NCBI GenBank assembly: GCA_002841945.1
Contig: PHBI01000021.1
Span: 62,001-126,000, forward strand
DNA: 64,000 nucleotides
DNA from: Deltaproteobacteria bacterium HGW-Deltaproteobacteria-14
Lineage (GTDB): Bacteria; Myxococcota_A; UBA9042; PHBI01
Reading direction: 5' to 3'
In this document: positions 42,154 to 52,386 of the stretch, piece after piece
Numbering within the stretch: position 1 is the first letter of the stretch
Layout of the letters: each line of letters opens with the position of its first letter
The notes under the pieces: model-generated
Told to the model about the DNA's origin: nothing
Database searches by the model: none
What the model saw: only the letters and a program-made list of their open reading frames with translations
Position numbers and translations under genes: made by a program

Positions 42154-43902
42154 CTAACGCGCGTTCGAGGCGTATTTCCCGCCCTCCTCGCGGTCCTCAT
42201 CCTTGCCGTAGGCCATGTTCGCCCATTGGCCAATGCTCAGCGTCTCGACCTCTGCCCAGTCGTAGAAGTTCAGAGCCCCCCAGGCCGTCTCCACGGCTTC
42301 GGACGGCGCGGTCCCCAGCAGCAGGTCTTTCACCCGCCCGTTGAAGCGCGTGCGCCGCTCCGCGATGTCACGCCGATCGCCGAGCTGCGTGCGGGCCGCC
42401 GCCACCGTGACCTCGTTCTTGATGTACGCTCCCTTCGCGAGCGCCAGGCCATAGGGGTCGTTCACCACGACGCCGTCGTCGAGGACATCGACCAGGTTCA
42501 CGACGTGCCCCCCCGGCGTGATCCCCGTGCCGATGCTGCTCGTCCAGTTCTTGCCCGCGAGCTTGTCCTTGCGCAGCCCGCTGAAGAAGTCCTCGCCGGA
42601 CTGCTTCGCCCCCTTCTCGGCGTAGTCCGTGCGCTCCACGATGCCCATGGCGATGAACTCAGCGGTCACGGCGTTGAGCACGACGGCGCGCTCTTGCGGC
42701 GCGGTATCCCGGATCCCCTCCCAGGTGCGCTTGTCCCACTCCGCCTTGGGCGTCAGCTGGATCCGGGCGAGCAGCAGATCCTCGAGCTGGAGGTCGGCGA
42801 GCGCCACCTCGTGCCGCTCCACCTGCTTCTGCCAGCGCGTGTCCCCCTTCGAGGCGAGCAGCTCGACGGCCTTCGCGTTGGCGTGCTCGCGGCTCCCCGC
42901 GAGCTGCAGCAGCTGCATCGCCACCGACGTGACGTTGCACTGGACGTCGCCCCCGACGCCCTTCTGCGTCGCGTTGTCGCGCTGGCTCTCGTAGAAGGTG
43001 TGCTTGGTGTCGTCGACCTCGATGCGCGCGGCGAGCTCCCCGCTCCAGTGCTCGGCCCGTCCGTTGGTCAACGTGGCGATCAGGCCTCGCGCGGTGTCTC
43101 GCTCGGCGTCGGACAGGCGATCGTCCTGCCCGATGAGCGCCTCGAGCTCCCCCTCGAGCCGGTCGTTCTCTCGCTGGCTGGCGAGCCTCTCGCCCCAGGC
43201 CGCCCGCTGCCCCGGAGGTAGCTGCGTGATCAGCGCCTCCACGCCCGCGATGGACTCCTCCGGCATCGGCCCGTCGAGCCCCGTGAACAGCGCGCTGAGC
43301 TGCTGGTCTACCGCTCCCCAGGCGATCGCGGCGTCCAGCTTGGCCTGCCAGGCGGCGCGACGATCCCCGGCCACCGGCCCGTCGAGGAGCGCCTGCGCCT
43401 GCGCGCTGGCGTCGCCGGTGATGGGCGTCGTCAGCCCCTCCAGCAGCGCCTCGAGCTCCCGCTCCGCCCGCCCGCTGGCGATGCGGTCGTCCAACCGATC
43501 GCGGTAGAGGGGCCGCACCTTCCTCGACAGGTGCGGGACCAGCCGCTCCGCCTCCGCCAGGTCCGCGTCGGACAGCGGCGCGCTGTCGCTCCCCAAGATG
43601 GCGTCGAGCCGCTCCCTGCCCTTCTTCGGGCCCACGCGATCCACCTCGCCCGCACCGCCGTCCAGCGACGGGTCCGCGACGGCCCCCTCGCCCACCGTGA
43701 CCGGCGTCGTCCCCGCCCGGGTGGAGGTGCCCGCCGCGCCGTCGCCGGGCGGCGTGCCCTGGCCCGCAGGCGTCAGGACCCGCACCTGCTCATCGTAGGT
43801 GAGCCCGCGTAGGCCGGCCCTGCCCGTCTTCGCGCCGCTCGTCATCGGGTCGCGGGTCTGCTCGGCCAAGCCCGCGGCATCACGCCCTTGCTCGATCTTC
43901 AT
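42154..43902 (-). CDS. C39-like cysteine peptidase with four-fold helical repeat, possible injected effector
   Basis: A 582-residue protein without signal peptide. Residues 93-299 are four tandem repeats of about 50 residues with the pattern LEALL....PL......A..L...LP...R..W...L...I. Residues 300-500 carry the parts of a papain-like C39-type peptidase: Cys322 in DVQCNVTSVAMQLLQLAG, His466 in ITPGGHVVNLVDVL and Asp482 in VVVNDPYG. The N-terminal 30-45 (RAGLRGLTYDEQVRVLTP) resembles a short motif I associate with eCIS-linked proteins; that link is inference. The last 80 residues are helical. Start ATG 43902 is supported by a candidate promoter; the gene upstream (DUF1877) ends 244 bp away. A toxin or processing protease is possible. 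Confidence 0.65.
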   Translation of the reverse strand: MKIEQGRDAAGLAEQTRDPMTSGAKTGRAGLRGLTYDEQVRVLTPAGQGTPPGDGAAGTSTRAGTTPVTVGEGAVADPSLDGGAGEVDRVGPKKGRERLDAILGSDSAPLSDADLAEAERLVPHLSRKVRPLYRDRLDDRIASGRAERELEALLEGLTTPITGDASAQAQALLDGPVAGDRRAAWQAKLDAAIAWGAVDQQLSALFTGLDGPMPEESIAGVEALITQLPPGQRAAWGERLASQRENDRLEGELEALIGQDDRLSDAERDTARGLIATLTNGRAEHWSGELAARIEVDDTKHTFYESQRDNATQKGVGGDVQCNVTSVAMQLLQLAGSREHANAKAVELLASKGDTRWQKQVERHEVALADLQLEDLLLARIQLTPKAEWDKRTWEGIRDTAPQERAVVLNAVTAEFIAMGIVERTDYAEKGAKQSGEDFFSGLRKDKLAGKNWTSSIGTGITPGGHVVNLVDVLDDGVVVNDPYGLALAKGAYIKNEVTVAAARTQLGDRRDIAERRTRFNGRVKDLLLGTAPSEAVETAWGALNFYDWAEVETLSIGQWANMAYGKDEDREEGGKYASNAR

Positions 43903-43942
43903 GAGTGACGTCCCGTGCGGGGACCGACCAAGCGACTCCTCG

Positions 43943-43971
43943 AGTGTCCGGCTCGCGCCGCGTCATGTCAA
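43943..43971 (-). promoter_or_regulatory. Candidate promoter of the C39-like gene
   Basis: On the minus strand TTGACA (43971-43966), 17 bp, then GACACT (43948-43943): a perfect -35 with a poor -10. Just upstream, GTGAA-N5-TTCAC (43978-43992) could be an operator. Distance to the start codon is about 40 bp. Confidence 0.35.
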
Positions 43972-44146
43972 CGCGACGTGAACGCTATTCACAACACCTC
44001 GCGTCGTCGCGGGCTCATCCCCCTCGAACGTCGACCGCCCGCTCACCCCGCCGCCATCCGAACCTCGCGGCGGCGAGGGCCGGACCCGCCAGCCTGCGAG
44101 GAGAACCACGCACGCATGCTTCTCCCCGCGCCGCTGCAAGGCCTGA

Positions 44147-44632
44147 TCAGGCGATCCACATCAGCATCGCGAGGCCCTTGTCGGCGGCCCGCGCGTAGTA
44201 GCTGCGGAGCTTCTCGTACGCCGCGAGGAGGTCATCGAGCGCCGCCTCGCCCTCCCGCACCCAGATGTCGGGGTAGACCCCGCGCGCCGACATGTCCGCC
44301 GGGTCGAAGCGCGCCCGCAGGTCCTTGGCGTCGAGCTGCTTCATCGCGACCGCGGCGACCGCGACCTCCGCCGGCGTCAGGTACGTCGCGGGCCCAAAGC
44401 CCATGTCGTCCTCGCTCAAGGCGGCCCCCCCGAAGATGGCGTGGCCGACCGGCGCGTTCGTCGGCTGGTCGCTCCCCGTCATCAGGTAGTGCAGCCCGTG
44501 CCACAGCTTGTCGAGTTGGTGGGTGTCGAGCTCACTCGGATCGCCGAGCCACTCCTCGCGCGTCGCGGCGTCGCGGCGCATCTCGTCGACCAGGCTCTCG
44601 GGGACTGCGAACAGGGAAGCGTACATGCCCAC
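44147..44632 (-). CDS. DUF1877 (YfbM-like) protein
   Basis: A 161-residue protein of the DUF1877 family, to which E. coli YfbM belongs; its role is unknown. The first residues read MGMYASLFAVPESL, with the family's early Met-Gly-Met, and LDKLWHGLHYLMTG (about 42-55) is its strongest signature, followed by AIFGGAALSEDDMGFGPATY. I chose GTG 44630-44632 because it restores MGM and sits eight bases after AGGAGG; the open frame upstream of it is Arg-rich and unconvincing. Family members are often seen near toxin or immunity genes, but that is only suggestive here. It follows the SUI1 gene on the same strand after 186 bp. Confidence 0.85.
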   Translation of the reverse strand: MGMYASLFAVPESLVDEMRRDAATREEWLGDPSELDTHQLDKLWHGLHYLMTGSDQPTNAPVGHAIFGGAALSEDDMGFGPATYLTPAEVAVAAVAMKQLDAKDLRARFDPADMSARGVYPDIWVREGEAALDDLLAAYEKLRSYYARAADKGLAMLMWIA

Positions 44633-44818
44633 GGTGGTGACCTCCTCGAGCCGCTGATCCACGCCAACACAGGCATAGCGCACCCGGCGCCGACCGTCAC
44701 GCCCGCGCCGTGCCCGAAGACCTCGCGCGGTTCGCCGAGCAGGGCAGCGGGTTGAGGATGTCCAGGCCCGCATGGGCGACGGTCGTGTAACGCAGCCGGT
44801 CAGCGGCCGGGGGCCCGC

Positions 44819-45175
44819 TCACCCGAGCGTCACCTTCTTGACGCCCGCCTTGGTCAGGTGGGCCGCCACGCGCTCGCGACAGTCCCCCTGGAGCACCAAC
44901 ACGTCGCCATCGCGACGGCCCCCGAGCCCGAGGTTGTTCTTGAGCTGCTTGAGGAACGCGTCGAGCTCTGCGGCGGGCAGCTCGAGCTTCTCCACCAGGG
45001 TCACCGTCTTGCCGCCGTGCCCCTTGCGCTGCATCCGCACCACCGCCCGCGGGATCTTGCGGGCTCCGGTTCCCGGCTTGTCGGCCGGCGCCGGCTCGGG
45101 GGGAGTCGGCCCCGCCGGCAGCGAGTCCCGCAGCGCCTGCAGCGCGGCGAAGGGGTTGTCGTCTTGACCGGCCAT
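44819..45175 (-). CDS. SUI1/YciH-family translation factor
   Basis: A 118-residue protein with the eIF1/SUI1 fold: the N-terminal 40 residues are a Pro-rich leader and the rest has RAVVRMQRKGHGGKTVTLVE, LKNNLGLGGRRDGDVLVLQG and CRERVAAHLTKAGVKKVTLG, the full YciH pattern. Eukaryotic eIF1 governs start-codon choice; the bacterial YciH proteins can affect initiation fidelity in vitro but are not essential. It starts at ATG 45175 and ends 186 bp before the DUF1877 start. No other translation gene adjoins it, though an unusual infC start occurs 31 kb away, which could make start-codon discrimination relevant. Confidence 0.9.
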   Translation of the reverse strand: MAGQDDNPFAALQALRDSLPAGPTPPEPAPADKPGTGARKIPRAVVRMQRKGHGGKTVTLVEKLELPAAELDAFLKQLKNNLGLGGRRDGDVLVLQGDCRERVAAHLTKAGVKKVTLG

Positions 45176-45498
45176 CGCGCTTCGCTCCCGCGTTCGTCAG
45201 GGGCCGCGACGCCAAGACCGTGATCAAGCCCCGCTTCGACCCGCCGCTTCCGCGGCCAAGAACGCTGATCCGGAGCCCCGCCGCGCGAGCGTCCAGACCC
45301 GCTTTCTAACGCCGACCGCCGCCCGACGCCAGACCCATCGCGCCGCGACGCGACGCGAGGATCTGGCGCCGGGTGGGCCGCGGGTGCGCACCGTCGCCCG
45401 CACTCCGGGCGCACTCCGCGAGTCAGCCGATCCAGGCCCCGACCAGAACGCGACGAAGCGAGCTCCGCTCGGGCCCCTGGACCTCGCCACGCACCTCC
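45176..45498. other. Spacer between the PFOR operon and SUI1, nothing recognised
   Basis: The 323-bp stretch is GC-rich and shows no open frame that I trust, no tRNA and no strong hairpin. It probably contains the 3' end of the PFOR operon transcript and the promoter of the SUI1 gene, but neither box pair nor T-run is visible. Confidence 0.4.
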
Positions 45499-46503
45499 TC
45501 AGGCGCGGCTCCACGCTCCGGACCGCAGGACCTTCATGTAGTTCGCCCGCTCGAAGGCCGCCGGCTCGGCGACCTTGCGCTGACTCAGGCTGCCCTGCAT
45601 CAGCGCGATGGACGGGTACTCGTTCGCCTCGAGCCACTGCTCGAGCTCGTGACGGACCGTCCGCAGGTGATCGATCCCGTGCTCGAGCAAGGCCGACGTC
45701 ATCATGGCGACCTTGGCGCCCGCCATCATCGACTTGATCACGTCGGTCGCGCCGTGGACGCCGCCGGTCACGGCCATGTCGGCCTTGATCCGCCCGGCCA
45801 GGACGGCCACCCAGTGCAGCCGCATGAGCAGCTCGCTCGGGCTCGACAGCGTCAGCCGCGGCACCACCTCGAGCCGCTCGAGATCGAAGTCCGGCTGGTA
45901 GAAGCGGTTGAACATCACCAGCCCGTCGACCCCGAGCGCGTCCAGCGACGCGCAGAAGTTCGGGATGGAGCTGAAGAACGGCGACAGCTTCACCGCCACC
46001 GGGATCTTCACGCTCCCCTTCACGTCGCGGACCAGCTCGAGATACATCTCCTCGAGCTGGGAGCCGGACACCTCGATGTCGGTCGGCATGAAGTAGGTGT
46101 TGAGCTCGATGGCGTCGGCCCCGGCCGCCTCGATGCGCCTGGCCCAGTCGACCCAGCCGCCGGTCGAGATGCCGTTGAGGCTCGCCACGACCGGGATCGA
46201 CAGGGCTTCCTTGGCCTTGCGCACGTGCTCGAGGTAGGCCTCGGGCCCGATCTCGAAGGACTCCATCTCGGGGAAGTACGACAGCGCCTCGGCGTAGCTC
46301 TCGGTGCCGTGGAACAGGTTGCGGTCGAGGTCCTGGCTCTCGAGGGTGATCTGCTCCTCGAAGAGCGAGTGCAGCACGACCGCGGACGCGCCGGCGTCCT
46401 CCATGCGGCGGAGGTTGTCGATCTCCTGCATCATCGGCGACGACGAGCAGACGATGGGGCTCTCGAGAGTGAGGCCGAGGTAGCGGGTAGTCAGGTCGAT
46501 CAT
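45499..46503 (-). CDS. Dihydroorotate-dehydrogenase-like flavoprotein linked to PFOR
   Basis: A 334-residue TIM-barrel flavoprotein of the PyrD type. It opens MIDLTTRYLGLTLESPIVCS, contains GADAIELNTYFMPTDIEVSG and KIPVAVKLSPFFSSIPNF, GVDGLVMFNRFYQPDFDLER, and the FMN-phosphate binding AVTGGVHGATDVIKSMMAGA. In class 1 dihydroorotate dehydrogenases the motif after IELN holds a catalytic Cys (LSCPN); here it reads TYFMPTD, so classical dihydroorotate oxidation is doubtful. Such proteins are often found beside pyruvate:ferredoxin oxidoreductases. The ATG 46503 lies two bases after the PFOR stop, so the pair is one operon. It may be an electron-transfer partner; inference. Confidence 0.85.
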   Translation of the reverse strand: MIDLTTRYLGLTLESPIVCSSSPMMQEIDNLRRMEDAGASAVVLHSLFEEQITLESQDLDRNLFHGTESYAEALSYFPEMESFEIGPEAYLEHVRKAKEALSIPVVASLNGISTGGWVDWARRIEAAGADAIELNTYFMPTDIEVSGSQLEEMYLELVRDVKGSVKIPVAVKLSPFFSSIPNFCASLDALGVDGLVMFNRFYQPDFDLERLEVVPRLTLSSPSELLMRLHWVAVLAGRIKADMAVTGGVHGATDVIKSMMAGAKVAMMTSALLEHGIDHLRTVRHELEQWLEANEYPSIALMQGSLSQRKVAEPAAFERANYMKVLRSGAWSRA

Positions 46504-46505
46504 GG

Positions 46506-50069
<3,564 letters not shown>

Positions 50070-50399
50070 CGGCGCAGCTCCTCGTTCGCGTTAATCCCAT
50101 CGGTCGCGCGGGTGCTGGACAGCACGCGACGCGGCGCAGAGTAAGGACGCCCCGGCGCAGAGCACATACCGTGCCAGTCTGCGTCATCGCCGGTCCCCCA
50201 ATGACCCCGCGGGGTTCGGGCCGCGGGCCGAGATCCTCGGTGTGCGATATGCCACGCTGCACCGCAACAATGGCGGGCCGGAGTGCCCGGCGCGCGGAGC
50301 TGCGACGAAACGCCGCACGGCCTGCCGCGGCTGGCGATACCTCGCAGGCGTCTTCTAGGATGGGTTGAAGGTCAGGGCGCGATAGCGCCAGGAGGCGCG
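50070..50399. other. Divergent spacer between PFOR and the sensor kinase
   Basis: The 330-bp region holds the sigma-54-type promoter of PFOR on the minus strand (50161-50176) and, in its leader, the near-perfect palindrome GTGCTG-GA-CAGCAC (50112-50125). On the plus strand GGAGG (50391-50395) serves the kinase. Enhancer sites for a sigma-54 activator would be expected at about 50230-50350; I see no convincing repeat there. No gene is present. Confidence 0.5.
50161..50176 (-). promoter_or_regulatory. Sigma-54-type promoter of the PFOR operon
   Basis: On the minus strand the sequence TGGCACG-GTAT-GTGCT has the -24 element intact and the -12 element GC, with exactly ten bases between GG and GC as required for sigma-54. 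Only the first T of TTGC differs from consensus. The start codon lies about 80 nt after the expected start point. Confidence 0.7.
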
Positions 50400-51641
50400 A
50401 TGAAGATGCCGCTCCGGTCCCGGGAGCGCGACACCGATCCACCTACGGGGGCCGTCGGGGCCCTGGGTTCGGTGTCCGAGGCCCTCCGTGACGCCGAGGA
50501 TCGGGCGGCGGCGGCGGCGCGTCACCACCACGACCTCGCGAACATGCTCCCGGCGCTGATCGCCGAGACCGACGCTGCGGGCCGCCTGACCTTCGTGAAC
50601 CGCTTCGGGCTCGCGCTGACCGGCTACGACGCCTGGGAGTGGCCCGGCCTCTACGTCCTCGAGCTGGTCGTCCCGACGGACCGCCAGCGGGCGGTCGAGA
50701 ACTTCGCGCGGCGCGTCCGCGGCGAGGAGCTGCCGCCCAGCTGCTATCGCCTGCTCCATCGGGACGGCTGCACCACCATCCCGGTCGAGCTACGCGCGGC
50801 CAACATCTCGCACGCTGGCGTGACGGTCGGCGTGCGCTGCGTGATGTTCGACCTGCGCGAGCGCCTGGCGGCCGAGCACGCGCGCCGCTGCTACGAGCAG
50901 CGCGCCCTCGACGCGCGCCGCCTCGAGAGCCTCGGCGTGCTCGCGGGCGGCGTCGCCCACGACTTCAACAACCTCCTCACGGTGGTGCTCGGCAACGCCG
51001 ACCTCGCCATGTCCGAGCTCGACTGGGACGCGCCGGCGCGCCCCTACCTCCACGACATCCGGGCCGCCTCCCGGCGGGCCGCCGACATCACCCAGCAGCT
51101 GCTCGCCTACACCGGCAAGACGCCGCTCCACCAGGCGAACGTCGTCGTCAACGCGGTGGTCACGGACGCGGTGAGCCAGCTCGATCGCGCGCTGGCCGCT
51201 CGCGGTCGGATCGCGCTCGACCTCAGCCCCGCGCTGCCGGCGGTGCCCGGTGATCGGGACCTGCTGCGCCAGGTGGTGCTGAACCTCCTCACCAACGCGC
51301 TCGAGGCGCTCGGTGACGGCGGCGGCGGCGTCACGATCACCACCGCGGTGCGGTCGTCCGCGGCCGACCGGTTGACCGTCGGCCTCGTCGAGCCGCGCCA
51401 CCTCACGACCGGCGACCACCTCCGGCTGAGCGTCTCGGACGACGGCCGAGGGATGGACGCCGAGACCGCCGCGCGCGCCTTCGAGCCGTTCTTCTCCACC
51501 AAGTTCACCGGCCGCGGCCTCGGCCTCGCCGTGGTGATGGGCGTGGTGCGGGCCCACGGCGGCGACATCAGCATGACGACGGCGCCAGACGCGGGCAGCC
51601 GCTTCGACGTCTTCCTGCCGATCCACGTCGCGCCACCGTAG
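50400..51641 (+). CDS. PAS-domain sensor histidine kinase, NtrB-like
   Basis: A 413-residue soluble kinase. A PAS domain spans about 48-150 (MLPALIAETDAAGRLTFVNR, VELRAANISHAGVTVGVRCV). The HisKA dimerisation segment has the phospho-acceptor His187 in GGVAHDFNNLLTVVLGNADL; the HATPase_c domain has the N box LLTNALEAL (Asn299), the G1 box SDDGRGM, FEPFFSTKFTGRGLGLAVV and HGGDISMTTAP. The HDFNN/FFSTK class is the NtrB-like or PAS/HWE-free hybrid kinase group that often pairs with sigma-54 activators or phosphotransfer proteins. No response regulator lies beside it. ATG 50400 follows GGAGG by four bases. No membrane span: it senses something inside the cell, perhaps redox, since it is divergent from PFOR. 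That last point is inference. Confidence 0.9.
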   Translation: MKMPLRSRERDTDPPTGAVGALGSVSEALRDAEDRAAAAARHHHDLANMLPALIAETDAAGRLTFVNRFGLALTGYDAWEWPGLYVLELVVPTDRQRAVENFARRVRGEELPPSCYRLLHRDGCTTIPVELRAANISHAGVTVGVRCVMFDLRERLAAEHARRCYEQRALDARRLESLGVLAGGVAHDFNNLLTVVLGNADLAMSELDWDAPARPYLHDIRAASRRAADITQQLLAYTGKTPLHQANVVVNAVVTDAVSQLDRALAARGRIALDLSPALPAVPGDRDLLRQVVLNLLTNALEALGDGGGGVTITTAVRSSAADRLTVGLVEPRHLTTGDHLRLSVSDDGRGMDAETAARAFEPFFSTKFTGRGLGLAVVMGVVRAHGGDISMTTAPDAGSRFDVFLPIHVAPP

Positions 51642-51734
51642 GGGCCCGCAGCGCATGCGAGCACTTGGGCCGCTCAGCGTCGCATCGGTCGGCCCCCGCG
51701 GTCTCCGCGGTCGCCAGGAGGGCCACTGTCAGTC

Positions 51735-51754
51735 CCCTCGGCGGCAGCCGAGGG
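51735..51754 (+). terminator. Possible kinase terminator hairpin
   Basis: CCCTCGGC (51735-51742) and GCCGAGGG (51747-51754) form an 8-bp perfect stem with a GGCA loop, 93 bp after the kinase stop. No T-run follows. Confidence 0.35.
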
Positions 51755-51867
51755 CCTCCGGGGCCCGCCGTGCCGTCTCCTGCGGTGAGCCCGCCCTCGC
51801 CGCCCGCCCCATGGCGAGCGGCGCCCGAGCGCTTGCGCTCGTCCCGACCATCGGGCAGTGATGGGCC

Positions 51868-52362
51868 ATGGCGAAGAAGAAGAGCAACCCCGTCACCCGC
51901 GCGATCCTGGCCCTGCGTCAGGCGGGCGCGGAGTTCACCGAGCACCCCTACGACTACGTCGACAAGGGCGGGACCCGACGCAGCTCCCAGGAGCTCGGCG
52001 TCGACGAGCGCGCCGTCATCAAGACGCTGGTCATGGAGGACGAGGAGCACGAGCCCCTCATCATCCTGCAGCACGGCGACCGCTCGGTCTCGACCAAGGC
52101 CCTCGCGAGAGCGCTCGGCAAGAAGCGGATCGTGCCCTGCACCCCCGCCGTCGCCGAGCGTCACACCGGCTACCAGGTCGGCGGGACCTCACCGTTCGGC
52201 ACCAAGCGGCCCCTGCCCGTCTACGTCGAGGCGACGGTCCTCGAGCTCGAGCGCATCTACATCAACGGCGGCAGCCGCGGCTTCCTCGTCTGCCTCGCGC
52301 CGAGCGTGCTCGTCGAGCTGCTGGGCGCGACCCCGGTGGAGGCGGCCACCGACCGGGTGTGA
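51868..52362 (+). CDS. ybaK: YbaK/EbsC-family Cys-tRNA(Pro) deacylase
   Basis: A 164-residue protein of the YbaK family, which hydrolyses Cys-tRNA(Pro) made in error by prolyl-tRNA synthetase. The family core is complete: ALRQAGAEFTEHPYDYVD, the invariant Lys in AVIKTLVME, KKRIVPCTPAVAERHTGYQV and GGTSPFGTKRPLPVYVEAT with the GGxSPxG loop, and YINGGSRGFLVCLAPSVLVE. ATG 51868 is preceded by GGGC only; an upstream in-frame GTG is possible but adds non-conserved residues. It is 226 bp after the kinase and reads toward the amidotransferase-like gene, converging after 24 bp. Confidence 0.9.
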   Translation: MAKKKSNPVTRAILALRQAGAEFTEHPYDYVDKGGTRRSSQELGVDERAVIKTLVMEDEEHEPLIILQHGDRSVSTKALARALGKKRIVPCTPAVAERHTGYQVGGTSPFGTKRPLPVYVEATVLELERIYINGGSRGFLVCLAPSVLVELLGATPVEAATDRV

Positions 52363-52386
52363 AGCGCGGCCCGACCGCACGCCCCC

